A DNA stretch of 64,000 nt from the NCBI GenBank assembly GCA_016200135.1, contig JACQFI010000091.1, forward strand, positions 62,001 through 126,000. Direction: 5' to 3'. Below are positions 42,193 to 50,885 of this stretch, piece after piece. Made by a program: the position numbers and the translations under genes. The DNA is from Planctomycetota bacterium (GTDB taxonomy: Bacteria > Planctomycetota > SZUA-567 > H5-PLA8). Positions within the stretch are counted from its first letter, which is position 1. Every line of letters starts with the position of its first letter. The notes below the pieces were generated by a model. That model was not told the DNA's origin. It worked only from the letters and a program-made list of their open reading frames with translations, and did not search any database.

Positions 42193-43056
42193 TCACCGCG
42201 TGACTGTTTCGAGCAAATTTCGGCTGCGCAGCCAGTTGAGGCATAACTGCGGCCAGCTTGAGGGCAGCTTCTCGTTCTGGCGCACGCCGAAATCGTGCTC
42301 GCCAGTGGAATAGATATGCATTTCCGTCGGCACTCCGGCGCGATGCAAGGCCAAGTACATGATGACGCTATGTTCGGCCGGTGAGATGCTGTCGTCGCTT
42401 GAATGCGCAAGAAAAACAGGCGGTGCGTCGGCCGGTATGCGGATGCTTTCAGGCACAACGTCGCGGTCCGCTTCTTTCAAGTAGCCGGAATAGCACGGAA
42501 CCGCAAAATCCGGCCGGCAACTCGCTTCATCATACGCATCGACCGGCGCGTACCGACGCTCGTGGAATCCGACCGCGGTAGCCAGCGCCAGGTGTCCGCC
42601 GGCGGAGAATCCGACCATGCCGATGCGCTTGGGGTGAATGCCCCATTCGGACGCGCGGCTGCGTACCACGCTCACGGCACGCTGGGCGTCCAGCAACGGA
42701 CCTAGGGGCGGTACGCCCACCTTATCGCCGGGGCGGCGCGGGCATCGGTATTTCAGAATGATGCCGGTCATACCTTGAGCATTCAGCCAGGCCGCGACTT
42801 CTTCGCCTTCCAGTTCCCAGAAGAGATCGTGATAGCCGCCGCCCGGGCAGATCAGCATGGCGGTGCCGTTGTTCTTTTCTTGAGTGGGCCGGTAAATGTA
42901 CATGGCAGGCCGGGTGACATTGGTGATCAGCCGGGTGTTTTGCACGAATTTCGAGGTATAGGTGCGGCTGTTCTCCTGGCCGCTGATGCCCACGTCGCCG
43001 GGCACATTGCCGGGCCAAAGTTCCACGACCAGGGGATTAGTGGACTGCGCGGCCAT
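42193..43056 (-). CDS. Alpha/beta-hydrolase esterase (BD-FAE/acetyl xylan esterase-like)
   Basis: A 287-residue hydrolase. CPGGGYHDLFWELEGEEVA (70-88) has the HGG-type oxyanion region in the PGGGY form; GMVGFSAGGHLAL (146-158) carries the nucleophile Ser151; AHSSDDSISPAEHS carries the acidic residue and STGEHDFGV the catalytic His. The pattern matches the BD-FAE group acting on feruloyl or acetyl esters of plant polysaccharides, or general esterases. No signal peptide, so it may be cytoplasmic. AAGGAG lies 8 bases before the ATG. No glycoside hydrolases are near. Confidence 0.9.
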   Translation of the reverse strand: MAAQSTNPLVVELWPGNVPGDVGISGQENSRTYTSKFVQNTRLITNVTRPAMYIYRPTQEKNNGTAMLICPGGGYHDLFWELEGEEVAAWLNAQGMTGIILKYRCPRRPGDKVGVPPLGPLLDAQRAVSVVRSRASEWGIHPKRIGMVGFSAGGHLALATAVGFHERRYAPVDAYDEASCRPDFAVPCYSGYLKEADRDVVPESIRIPADAPPVFLAHSSDDSISPAEHSVIMYLALHRAGVPTEMHIYSTGEHDFGVRQNEKLPSSWPQLCLNWLRSRNLLETVTR

Positions 43057-43292
43057 GCCCTTCTCCTTTTTATTGCTAGTCCTTCCCTATGGGACCATCC
43101 GCGGATGAAGAGCGTCGTATGACTTATATAGGCATCGGAAAGGCTGGGCAATAAACGACCTTGCCTGCGATAAGGCTCGTGCGAGGGGTTATGTTGACGC
43201 ACCCTGCCGTTCGTAAGATAATCCTTCCCGGATCACCGAAGGAAAAAACGGCGGCAGCTACAGTACAAAAGGGAATAGGAGGAGGAACTGCG

Positions 43293-44207
43293 GTGGCTCA
43301 ATCTTACCCAGCGGCCCGAATACTCTTCACGCTGTCCGTCCTCGCTCTGCTCTCCATCCTCACCGGCTGCGGAACCGCGAAACTGACCCCGCCCAACGAG
43401 GTCATCGAGCCCGTCATTCGCGTAAACGAACTTCCCTGGCGCCTGAAGGCGAAGGACCCGCCCAAGGAAGGCGCGGAGGCCGCGCCCTGGCACGATGAAC
43501 TCAGCGTGGAACTGGACGTCCTGCCTGGCGATGCCGCAGGCTTGAAGGATGCGATCGACCAGCATCGTGGACCGGCGTACCAGGCCGCGCAGGCGCTGAT
43601 CAAGGAGATCCAGGGGGGCGTGGAAAAGTCGCGCAAGGCGGACACGCGCTGGAGCATCCTCGCGATCCAGGTGGGCGGCGCGAAGGCGCAGCGGAACTCC
43701 ATCCCGACGGTTACGGCCGAATTGGGCCTCACCAAGCTCTACGCCCGGCGTCCGGAGATCGGCTTCGAGAACGTGACGCTCGAACAGGCGATGCTGCAAC
43801 TGGCCCAGCAGGCCGGCCTGAAGTTCGCGTCCCCGCGCTCGGTGAATCCGGTCCTGAGCTGGCGCAAAGAGAACGTGAGCGTCATCGAGGCCGTCGACGC
43901 GATCCTCAATCTGCACGGGTACGGCCGCAAGATCACGGGCTCGTACGTGCAACTGGCGCTGGCGCCCGGACAGTTCAAGACGCGCCAGGAGTTCGTGGAC
44001 GGCGCCGTGCAGTCCATCCTCAATTACGGCACGGGGCTCGACCGGAACGTTGCCGCCCTGATGCCCATGGTCCGTGTCAAGCCCGCCGAGACCGAAAAGA
44101 AGGACGATAAGGACAAAGAAAAGAAGAAGACGGACGAGCCCGAGCCCGGCCCGTCCGCGCCGGCGCCCAAGCCGCCGCCACCCGATCTCTCCGAGCCTCC
44201 GAAATAG
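43293..44207 (+). CDS. Lipoprotein with secretin-N/STN-like domain
   Basis: A 304-residue lipoprotein: the signal ends in LTGC with lipidation at Cys26. The start is GTG at 43293, set by an excellent AGGAGGAGG 6 bases upstream; the open frame before it is not needed. Residues about 145-200 (IGFENVTLEQAMLQLAQQAG ... SVIEAVDAILNLHGYG) have the strand-helix pattern of the secretin/TonB short N-terminal domain, which contacts partners in the periplasm. The end is a Lys/Glu/Pro-rich tail (KKKTDEPEPGPSAPAPKPPP). Function unknown. It is followed 39 bases later by the isomerase gene. Confidence 0.78.
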   Translation: MAQSYPAARILFTLSVLALLSILTGCGTAKLTPPNEVIEPVIRVNELPWRLKAKDPPKEGAEAAPWHDELSVELDVLPGDAAGLKDAIDQHRGPAYQAAQALIKEIQGGVEKSRKADTRWSILAIQVGGAKAQRNSIPTVTAELGLTKLYARRPEIGFENVTLEQAMLQLAQQAGLKFASPRSVNPVLSWRKENVSVIEAVDAILNLHGYGRKITGSYVQLALAPGQFKTRQEFVDGAVQSILNYGTGLDRNVAALMPMVRVKPAETEKKDDKDKEKKKTDEPEPGPSAPAPKPPPPDLSEPPK

Positions 44208-44246
44208 CTGCGGCTCCAGGCTTTTCCACCCTAGAGGATCTGCGCC

Positions 44247-45017
44247 ATGCCCCGCGATCTGATCGCTGCCCGCCCCGGTTGCTACGGCAAGTTCCAGTCC
44301 GAGGCCTTCCGGCACTTGGCCGAAATCGGCATCGAGCACGTGGAACTTGGTTCGCCGCCGGAGAAAGACTGGCCGGCTGTTAAGGCTGATCTGGCGAAGC
44401 ACGGCCTGAAAGCCAGCAGCGTGGGCCACGGGATCGATCTCTCGAAGCCGGAGACAGTGGCGAGCTTCGAGCACACCGCCCGCTGCGCGAAAGCCTTTGA
44501 GGCCAAGATTATCTTTTTGAGCGTTAAGACCGGCGGGAAGCCGCTGCCGGAGGCCTACGCCGTGTTGCGCGGATTAGGCGACCTCGCGCGGGCTCAAGAG
44601 GCCACGATCGCGCTCGAGACACACCCCGATCTGGTGACCAACGGCGACGTGGGCGTCGCGACCGCGAAGGGCGCCAATCATCCCTACGTGAAGCTCAACT
44701 ACGACAGCGCGAATCTGTACTACTACAACGAGAACATCGACGGCATCGCGGAACTTAAGAAGTTTCTGCCGTGGCTCGGGGCCGTGCATCTAAAAGAGAC
44801 CGACGGGAAGCCGAAGAGCTGGTACTTCCCCGGGCTGCACGAGGGCCGCGGGATCGTGAACTTTCCCGAGATCTTCCGCCTCTGCCACGAGGCCGGCTTT
44901 TACGGTCCGTTCACGCTGGAGATCGAGGGCTGCGAAGGCGAGAACCTCACGCAGGAGCAGACGCTTCAGCGCATGGCGCACACGGCGGCGTACCTGCGGT
45001 CCATCGGCGCGCTGTGA
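44247..45017 (+). CDS. Sugar phosphate isomerase/epimerase (xylose-isomerase-like TIM barrel)
   Basis: A 256-residue cytoplasmic TIM barrel of the AP_endonuc_2 family. EIGIEHVELGSPPEKDW, KIIFLSVKTGGK, ATIALETHPDLVTNG (metal-ligand Glu), HPYVKLNYDSANLYYY (Asp), GAVHLKETDGKPKSW (His) and GPFTLEIEGCEGEN (Glu) supply the metal-binding set. Substrate not known; these enzymes act in sugar, inositol or polyol degradation. GAGG lies about 9 bases before the ATG. Confidence 0.87.
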   Translation: MPRDLIAARPGCYGKFQSEAFRHLAEIGIEHVELGSPPEKDWPAVKADLAKHGLKASSVGHGIDLSKPETVASFEHTARCAKAFEAKIIFLSVKTGGKPLPEAYAVLRGLGDLARAQEATIALETHPDLVTNGDVGVATAKGANHPYVKLNYDSANLYYYNENIDGIAELKKFLPWLGAVHLKETDGKPKSWYFPGLHEGRGIVNFPEIFRLCHEAGFYGPFTLEIEGCEGENLTQEQTLQRMAHTAAYLRSIGAL

Positions 45018-45023
45018 TTTCGG

Positions 45024-45500
45024 CTATGGTTTGGCGGTCGAGTCCATAGTTGCATCTCGGCCTGCGGCGCCTTGCGCAAGCACGGCAAGGCGAGTTCGAG
45101 CGGTTTCCGCCTGCGGAAGCCCTTCGAACTGCTCGGCAATTTTTTGATACTCGGCTACCACCTTTTCTTCCTTCCCGACGTTCTCTTTCTTGCCAACCTC
45201 GGACAAGCGCTTGTCTCCCCGTTTGGCAATTCCGACCAACCGTTCTTGCGAGGCGGTAAGCTCTTTGCTGCCCTCCGGAGCGCTTTTCGCCACTTCACCG
45301 AAAAACCTTGCGGCACGACCGTATTCTTTCTTTTGATAATGCTCCTCCGCCTGACGAAACAGAGTTTGCACCTCCATGTTCGCCTCAAGCGCCGGCTTCG
45401 GGGGAGGTGCTATCGCACGGCAGCCACAGGCGGAGGCTGAACCCGCGGCAATAACCCCGCCGCAGAGAAGCGCCGCAAAACAGCAGAGCAGTTTTTCCAA
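45024..45500 (-). CDS. Small secreted TPR-like protein, possible lipoprotein
   Basis: A 158-residue protein beginning at a TTG (45500) with GGAGGAAAGG just upstream. The signal region is Cys-rich (MEKLLCCFAALLCGGVIAAG), followed by SASACGC, where ASAC could be a lipobox. After a Pro-rich stretch there is one TPR-like pair (VQTLFRQAEEHYQKKEYGRA) and Lys/Glu-rich helices. No recognised family. It converges with the isomerase gene with 6 bases between stops. Confidence 0.68.
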   Translation of the reverse strand: MEKLLCCFAALLCGGVIAAGSASACGCRAIAPPPKPALEANMEVQTLFRQAEEHYQKKEYGRAARFFGEVAKSAPEGSKELTASQERLVGIAKRGDKRLSEVGKKENVGKEEKVVAEYQKIAEQFEGLPQAETARTRLAVLAQGAAGRDATMDSTAKP

Positions 45501-45586
45501 GGGCCTTTCCTCCGTTCAATGTGTACCCGCAATCGCATCAAATTGGCAACAGACGCATTTTGATGGCCATTGATCCATTAGCAGAC

Positions 45587-45618
45587 AAAAAAAGGGCGAA
45601 CCTTTGGGTTCGCCCTTT
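45587..45618 (-). terminator. Intrinsic terminator of the porin gene (minus strand)
   Basis: On the minus strand: AAAGGGCGAACC (45618-45607), loop CAAA, GGTTCGCCCTTT (45602-45591), then T residues (A-run 45587-45593 on the plus strand). A perfect 12-bp stem 25 bases after the porin stop codon. Confidence 0.95.
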
Positions 45619-45642
45619 CTTCCTGCTTAGACTTGGACTGTC

Positions 45643-47175
45643 TTAGAACTTCAACACCCAGCTCATCGTCAGCGTGTCGTTCGTGTTACGGTAAGGCGTA
45701 GCACCCGCCGCGTTCTGGCCGTTGCTGGTGCGATAGCCCGGGGTAACGTGTCCGCCCGTCTTGAAGTTCTCGTCGTGGCGGTACTCGAAGCGGACATGCA
45801 GCGGATCGGAGAGCGCCCAGTCAATCGTACCCGTCGCCGAGGTCAGTTTAATGCCGGGATTGGTTAAATCGGTTCCCGGTACGGCGGGAGCGAGGCCAAC
45901 CGCAGGGGTGCCTAACGGATCGCCCGTCGGACCACCCGTCGCGCCGTCGAGATCCCAGAACATTTCGTAGCGAGCCGCGAAATACCAGTTCTTGAGGAAC
46001 TGATACTTCAAGTAACCGGCTACGCCGTAGAACTGGCCGTCGTCGTAGGTGATCTCGCCGGTCCGATTGAAGTGGCCGCGGTTAAAGCGAGACTCGCCGT
46101 CGATGCGATCGCCTAATGTTGCATCCAGCCCGAAGGACCACTTTTCCCACGGCGTGAATGTCATGTTGGTATTGATCAGGTAGAGCCAGTTATCCTGATA
46201 GCGCTTCGGGCCGCGCTCGACCGTCGGCGAGCGGTTGTCGTCCTGACCCGCACCCGCGTTCACGATCCAGGTGAACCACTTCACCGGCGTCCACTTGGTC
46301 TGAATCATAACGTCCTTGTTGAAGTTCGCGTCCAGGCCCGGATCGCCCTGGAAGAGGTCGTTCACGACCATGAACATCATCGAGAACTTGTCGTTGAAGC
46401 TGTACTCGACATCCAGGCCGGTATGCGTGAAGGGAATCGCGCGTTCGAAGTTGAAGGAGCGGGACACGTTCCAGTTGTCGGCGCCTTCGATCACTTCGAA
46501 GCCGTAGCAGGTGACCAGCTTGCCGAGTTTGAAGCGGATGCCGTTTCCGATGTCGGCGAGATAGTCGATGTACGCCTGCTGAAGACCAGTGTTCGTCGTG
46601 CCGCCGCCATTAAGCGTAGTCAGCGTATAGCCCGCAGAGGCCGGATCGCGGCCCAGGTTCCAGTCCACGCGGAAACCCGCCTGGCCCTTTTCCTGTGCCG
46701 TGGCGTCCAAGTAGAGGTCGACCTGGCTGACTTGGAACGAATTGAAGTTCCCGCCGCCGAAGACGCGGAAGTCCGGCGACGCGCCGGCATTCGTCGTGTT
46801 CTGCGTGTGCGGCTGGTTGAAGCTGTACTGGTATTGGACGTCGAGCATGCCGCCAAACTTGATCGGGCGGTTGATCAGGCCCGTGTCGTGGACGTAGGCC
46901 CACGCCGGCGGGGTCTTCTGGTCGAGCGCCTTATCCACCTGCATGTGGATGTCGGGCTTCGCGGCATTGTAAGCTTCGGCCTGCTTGAGCTTGCCCTTTA
47001 AGGCGCCGATCTCTTTGTCCTGCGAGGCCATCTTCTCTTCCATGGCCCGCATGCGCGCGAGGATTTCTTTCGTGTCTTCGGCACTCGTATTCTCGGCCTT
47101 CACCCACGAAGCGGCGAAAACCACGGCCACCGCCGCGCTCATCGCCAACGTTTTGCACACGCGATCAACGGTCAT
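45643..47175 (-). CDS. Outer-membrane beta-barrel porin (BBP2/OmpL-like)
   Basis: A 510-residue outer-membrane protein. Start at 47175, where AAGGAGGAGG lies about 8 bases upstream. Signal peptide to about residue 27 (ASWVKAEN), then a coiled-coil segment (DTKEILARMRAMEEKMASQDKE, cited in part) of the kind that anchors or trimerises porins, then alternating beta strands (QPHTQNTTNAG, FNSFQVSQVDLYLDAT, GIRFKLGKLVTCYGFEVIEG, YFAARYEMFWDL, VRFEYRHDENF) and a terminal strand ending in aromatic Phe (MSWVLKF), the BAM signal. The GAD-NWNVSRSFNFERAIPFTHTG stretch is typical of the BBP2 group. It has a clear promoter and terminator, so it is monocistronic and probably abundant. Confidence 0.92.
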   Translation of the reverse strand: MTVDRVCKTLAMSAAVAVVFAASWVKAENTSAEDTKEILARMRAMEEKMASQDKEIGALKGKLKQAEAYNAAKPDIHMQVDKALDQKTPPAWAYVHDTGLINRPIKFGGMLDVQYQYSFNQPHTQNTTNAGASPDFRVFGGGNFNSFQVSQVDLYLDATAQEKGQAGFRVDWNLGRDPASAGYTLTTLNGGGTTNTGLQQAYIDYLADIGNGIRFKLGKLVTCYGFEVIEGADNWNVSRSFNFERAIPFTHTGLDVEYSFNDKFSMMFMVVNDLFQGDPGLDANFNKDVMIQTKWTPVKWFTWIVNAGAGQDDNRSPTVERGPKRYQDNWLYLINTNMTFTPWEKWSFGLDATLGDRIDGESRFNRGHFNRTGEITYDDGQFYGVAGYLKYQFLKNWYFAARYEMFWDLDGATGGPTGDPLGTPAVGLAPAVPGTDLTNPGIKLTSATGTIDWALSDPLHVRFEYRHDENFKTGGHVTPGYRTSNGQNAAGATPYRNTNDTLTMSWVLKF

Positions 47176-47523
47176 CGTACCCCCTCCTCCTTGGACTCCG
47201 TATAGAGCCCTGCAGTGAAACAACGGGTCGCCCATCAAATGCTATGGCTGATGCGAATACTCCAGCACCCGCCGTACCAAAACATTTTCTTAGTCGAAAG
47301 CGCACGAAATGTACGCTTGGGCCTGGACAAGTCAAGCGATAAGCCCGTTAAAATTCGGCCTTTTCGTATGAAAGTAGATTTATAATTTCTGCTGTATAAA
47401 ATGATTATGAAAATGGGACGCATTGTGCGCAAGTTTGAAATTGAACAACTGGCGCGGTATTGACCACTTACATTGTTCAGAGAAACACAGGTGAAAATGC
47501 ACCTTGCGTTCTTTAAGGGCCTT
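47176..47523. other. AT-rich intergenic region upstream of the porin
   Basis: 348 bases, noticeably lower in GC than the genes on either side. The porin promoter lies at 47308-47335. The remaining part (47340-47520) is AT-rich with TATAATTT (about 47390) and shows no gene or RNA I can support. Confidence 0.7.
47308..47335 (-). promoter_or_regulatory. Sigma70 promoter of the porin gene
   Basis: On the minus strand TTGACT (47335-47330), 16-bp spacer, TACATT (47313-47308). Predicted start near 47301, giving a leader of about 125 bases. The porin gene is the only one that could use it. Confidence 0.62.
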
Positions 47524-47820
47524 TCAGTGTGTAACCGAAAAGTATTTCCATTCCCCCGTCGCTGGTTCGGCACTCCTTTGAATATCACCGATGTAGCCTC
47601 TCATCTGGCTTTCCAACGTAGCGAGAAAACGTTCGAGATTGGCGGAGCGGCCTTCCGCCACTATTTCCACCCGGCCGTCGCTGAGATTCCGCACCCAACC
47701 CGTAATGCCGTGGTCCGGCGCGAGGTCCGCGACTGTGGCGCGCATACCCACCCCTTGTACGCGTCCGCTCAAATAGATATGCCAGCGCTTGAGGTCCCCT
47801 TCGTGCTCGTTCTCACGCAT
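47524..47820 (-). CDS. acyP: Acylphosphatase
   Basis: A 98-residue enzyme hydrolysing carboxyl phosphates such as acetyl or carbamoyl phosphate. SGRVQGVGMRATVADLA (18-34) is the phosphate-binding loop with catalytic Arg27, and GWVRNLSDGRVEIVAEG (41-57) carries catalytic Asn45. The usual GVGFR reads GVGMR. The Met at 47820 gives the normal length of about 95; the open frame before it adds only a basic stretch. AAGAGA lies 7 bases upstream. Confidence 0.93.
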   Translation of the reverse strand: MRENEHEGDLKRWHIYLSGRVQGVGMRATVADLAPDHGITGWVRNLSDGRVEIVAEGRSANLERFLATLESQMRGYIGDIQRSAEPATGEWKYFSVTH

Positions 47821-47907
47821 ACGCGCTCTCTTGTGCCGTGGCCGGTTCACCTTTCGGCGGTATAACCCAGGCCTTCCCTTGGGCAAGAGTCCGAAGAACG
47901 CGGTGCC

Positions 47908-48786
47908 ATGGCCTACCTTTATGTATTGGGAGCGGTTCTCTGCTGGGCGTCCTTCCCGGCCGCCGCCGCGGTTGGCCTGGCGACGCTCGCGCCCGCGCAG
48001 ACCTTGGGCCTAACCTTCACGGTAAGCACCACGGTGCTCTGGCTCATCCATCGGTTCAGCACCAAGGGTTCGACTTCCCTGCGCCCGGTCTCGAAGCGCA
48101 CACTCGCTTGGGCCGTGTGGGGATTTCTGGGCTTTCATGCCGCGTACTTTTTTGCCATGAACATGGCCAATCATATCGGCGCGCAGGTCGAGACCGTCCT
48201 GATCGTAGACCTGTGGCCGCTCGGCATTGTGCTCTTTGCGTGGCCCATGTTGAAGCAGCCCTTCCGCTGGCCGATCGGCCTGGCCGCACTGCTCGGCCTC
48301 GCGGGCACGGTGGCCGTGGTCTGGCAAGGCCACGCCCTGAGCGTCGCGGCCGCAGCCTTTCCCGCCTATGGGCTGGGGCTGGTTTGCGCGGTGAGCTGGT
48401 CGAGCTACAGCGTGAGCATCCGCAAGCACGGTGGTGGCCCCGGCGATCTGCTCGCAGGAACGGGCATCACGGCATTGGCCGGCCTCCTGCTATGGGGGCT
48501 CATGGGTCCCCACGCATGGCCGCCGCTGAACGGGCTGCTCTCGGCGCTCTTTATTGGACTGTTTCCTTGCGGCCTTGCTTTTGCACTCTGGGACCGCGGC
48601 GTGCGCACCGGCGACATGCAGCGCATCGGGTTGCTCACCTTTTTAACGCCGCCGCTGGCGCTGCTCGCGCTGAGTTTCGTCACAGGCAGTGCGGTTACGG
48701 CGTGGTCCTGGAGCGGGCTCGGCCTGATCCTGCTCGCTTCGGCCGTCGGACGGATGGGCGCGAGCACGGCATCTAAAGCGGCCTGA
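47908..48786 (+). CDS. EamA/DMT-superfamily transporter
   Basis: A 292-residue inner-membrane protein with ten predicted helices in two EamA halves. Helices include LYVLGAVLCWASFPAAAAVG (first, with the conserved start), FLGFHAAYFFAMNMA, ETVLIVDLWPLGIVLFAWPM and, in the second half, GLVCAVSWSSYSVSIRKHG, ALFIGLFPCGLAFALWDRGV and IGLLTFLTPPLALLAL. Family members export amino acids, metabolites or drugs; the substrate cannot be told. The ATG lacks a strong ribosome site. The gene diverges from acyP with 87 bases between. Confidence 0.9.
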   Translation: MAYLYVLGAVLCWASFPAAAAVGLATLAPAQTLGLTFTVSTTVLWLIHRFSTKGSTSLRPVSKRTLAWAVWGFLGFHAAYFFAMNMANHIGAQVETVLIVDLWPLGIVLFAWPMLKQPFRWPIGLAALLGLAGTVAVVWQGHALSVAAAAFPAYGLGLVCAVSWSSYSVSIRKHGGGPGDLLAGTGITALAGLLLWGLMGPHAWPPLNGLLSALFIGLFPCGLAFALWDRGVRTGDMQRIGLLTFLTPPLALLALSFVTGSAVTAWSWSGLGLILLASAVGRMGASTASKAA

Positions 48787-48862
48787 GTTCTCTCTCGCAC
48801 TTGCCTGCACTACGATTCGTCTTAGGTTGGCGTACGCATCCACTAATTAAGGAGAGGTCTCC

Positions 48863-50038
48863 ATGCCCGAAGCGAATATTCCCGCGCGCATCCTGATGGG
48901 CCCCGGCCCGAGCAACGTCCACGCGCGCGTCTACCAGGCCATGTCCGCACCTACGCTGGGCCACATGGACCCGCTGTACTTCAAGCTCATGGACGAGACC
49001 CAGGCGCTGATGCGGGAGGCCTTTCAGACGAAGAACGAGCTGACCCTCGCGCTGCCCGTCACCGGCATGGGCGCGATGGAGGCCTGCCTCGTCAACCTGG
49101 TCGAACCCGGCGACGACGTGCTCATCTGCGTCAACGGCGTCTTCAGCGGGCGCATGCCGGAGATCGCCGAACGCTACGGCGCGAAAGTGGCGAAGCTTTC
49201 CGTGCCCTGGGGCCAATCCGCCAAGCCCGAACAGATCGCGGAGGCGCTCAAGAAACAGCCCGCGAAACTCGTGGCGCTTGTCCACGGCGAGACCAGCACC
49301 GGCGTGATGCAGTCGAACCTCGGCGAGATCGCGAAGATCTGCCACGATCACGGCGCGCTGCTGCTCGTGGACACCGTCGCGAGCCTCGGCGGCTCGGTCT
49401 TTAAAAGCGACGACTGGGGCGTCGACGCGGTCTACACCGGCTCGCAGAAGTGCCTCGGCGTTCCGCCGGGCATCTCGCCGGTGTCCTTTGGCAAGCGCGC
49501 CGAGGAGAAACTCGCCAAGCGCAAGTCCAAGGTGACGAGCTGGTACATGGACCTGACGCTGATCCGGAAATACTGGAACGAAGAACGCGCCTACCATCAC
49601 ACCGGCCCAATCAACATGACCTACGCGCTGCTCGAAGGCCTCAAGCTCATTCATGAAGAAGGCCTCGACGCGCGCAGCGCGCGGCACGCGAAGATGGCCA
49701 AGGCGCTGTACGCGGGCCTCGAAGCCATGGGCCTGCAGCTCTTCGTGAAGAACCCGGCCGACCGCCTGCCTACGGTCACCACCGTCCTGATCCCTGCCGG
49801 CGCCGACGATGCCAAGGTCCGCAAGACGCTGCTGGATCAGCACAGCCTGGAGATTGGCGGCGGCTTGGGCGAACTGAAGGGCAAGGGCTGGCGCGTCGGC
49901 CTGATGGGCGAAGGCGCGAAGCCGAACCACGTCCTGCTCTTTCTCTCGGCGCTGGGCGGCATCCTGAAAGCACAGGGCGCGTCAGGCGTGAAGCCCGGCG
50001 CGGGCGTCGAAGCCGCCGCGGCGGTGATCAACGGCTGA
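48863..50038 (+). CDS. Alanine-glyoxylate/serine-pyruvate-type aminotransferase
   Basis: A 391-residue class V PLP aminotransferase. MGPGPSNVHARVYQAMSAPT (12-31) and GHMDPLY form the N-terminal signature of the AGT/SGAT group; VTGMGAMEACLVNLVEPGD binds the cofactor phosphate, LLLVDTVASLGG carries the PLP-ring Asp170, and GSQKCLGVPPGISPVSF the Schiff-base Lys196. The group moves amino groups between glyoxylate, alanine, serine and pyruvate; the exact pair is not determined. AAGGAGAGG lies about 8 bases before the ATG. It is followed by a repeat arm at 50046. Confidence 0.93.
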   Translation: MPEANIPARILMGPGPSNVHARVYQAMSAPTLGHMDPLYFKLMDETQALMREAFQTKNELTLALPVTGMGAMEACLVNLVEPGDDVLICVNGVFSGRMPEIAERYGAKVAKLSVPWGQSAKPEQIAEALKKQPAKLVALVHGETSTGVMQSNLGEIAKICHDHGALLLVDTVASLGGSVFKSDDWGVDAVYTGSQKCLGVPPGISPVSFGKRAEEKLAKRKSKVTSWYMDLTLIRKYWNEERAYHHTGPINMTYALLEGLKLIHEEGLDARSARHAKMAKALYAGLEAMGLQLFVKNPADRLPTVTTVLIPAGADDAKVRKTLLDQHSLEIGGGLGELKGKGWRVGLMGEGAKPNHVLLFLSALGGILKAQGASGVKPGAGVEAAAAVING

Positions 50039-50045
50039 GCGTTTT

Positions 50046-50107
50046 TTCACCGCGGAGACGCGGAGGCACGGAGAACGGCGCGTATCCACGAATCGGCACG
50101 AATGATA
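50046..50107 (+). repeat. Left arm of inverted repeat flanking the Imm35-like gene
   Basis: Begins TTCACCGCGGAGACGCGGAG and ends CACGAATCGGCACGAATGATA. Its reverse complement is clearly related to 50886-50949, sharing ATTCGTGC-GATTCGTGGA-A and GGCCGTTCTCCG-type blocks in the same order. The two arms enclose the minus-strand gene at 50154-50684. Confidence 0.75.
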
Positions 50108-50153
50108 GCCCCAAACGGCAAATCAAATCTACAAGTGCCACCGTCTAGACCAA

Positions 50154-50684
50154 CTATCCGCCAGGCTTTGAATTAGGCGCGCGGCGAACCTCGGCTCGAA
50201 CCCCAGCAGCTTGCAGTCGCTGGCACACCGGCTCCAAGTCGACGAACGCACCAGAAGACCAAACACACGGCAGCCGTTGCTTGAATGCACTAAGTTCGGC
50301 CAGCGACAACCCGAGCGACGAACGAATTCCACTGACGACACTTTGCGGACAATCTGCTTGTTCATTTATAAACAGATTCCACGTTCCGGATTGCCGTTCC
50401 AACTCGACTTCGTAAGCCTCTATGTACTCATCGATGGTAAGAGCGGTCCCGGCGAGCCGAATGCTTCCATCTTGCAGGTTGATCATGTACGGGGCGTTGC
50501 CACCAATCGCATATATATCCTCACCGTCACGCCAGCCGCGTGTGGTGTAGAAAAACACCCAGCCCCAAGGCCGCTCAATGGTGTGCTCGTCGAGGATTAC
50601 AAGTTCCTCTGGCCCCTGCCGGTGTCCGTGCCGCCGCTGTAGATCAAGAAGCACTTGCAACCGGGCTGCGTCCCTAGTCAGCAT
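50154..50684 (-). CDS. Imm35/YrhB-like protein with L7/L12-like C-terminal domain
   Basis: A 176-residue protein, start taken at 50684. Residues 1-95 match the Imm35/YrhB pattern: ILDEHTIERPWGWVFFYTTR, GGNAPYMINLQDGSIRLAGT and IDEYIEAYE. Members include immunity proteins for contact-dependent toxins. Residues about 108-168 (SVVSGIRSSLGLSLAELSAF ... EPVCQRLQAAGVRAEVRR) resemble the C-terminal domain of ribosomal L7/L12 (a helix, an LGLxEA-type turn and a last helix-strand). GC is lower than in the neighbours. It has no toxin gene beside it and lies between inverted repeats, so it may be an acquired orphan cassette. GGAAAC lies about 8 bases before the ATG. Confidence 0.68.
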   Translation of the reverse strand: MLTRDAARLQVLLDLQRRHGHRQGPEELVILDEHTIERPWGWVFFYTTRGWRDGEDIYAIGGNAPYMINLQDGSIRLAGTALTIDEYIEAYEVELERQSGTWNLFINEQADCPQSVVSGIRSSLGLSLAELSAFKQRLPCVWSSGAFVDLEPVCQRLQAAGVRAEVRRAPNSKPGG

Positions 50685-50885
50685 CAGCGTGTTTCCATTT
50701 CCCGCCGCCAAACAAGTATTCGACCGCATCCGCCCAGTCTATTCTTGTGGATACAATATCTTTTCCTATCACCTCTTTCAATCCGCCACGCTGAGTCCTA
50801 CGCCGCGTGCAGCTTAACTCTATCTGTCGTAAGCCCTACGGTCGACCAGCAAGCAACGCCGTTTTCGCTCGCCGCAATTCGTGTT

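Noticed and set aside
43233..44474. 413-codon minus-strand open frame opposite the lipoprotein gene
   Set aside because: It spans the promoter and lipobox of a well-supported plus-strand gene and runs into the next gene; no domain pattern.
50154..50684. Toxin-immunity pair
   Set aside because: No polymorphic toxin, Rhs or CdiA-like sequence is adjacent; only an orphan immunity-like protein can be supported.
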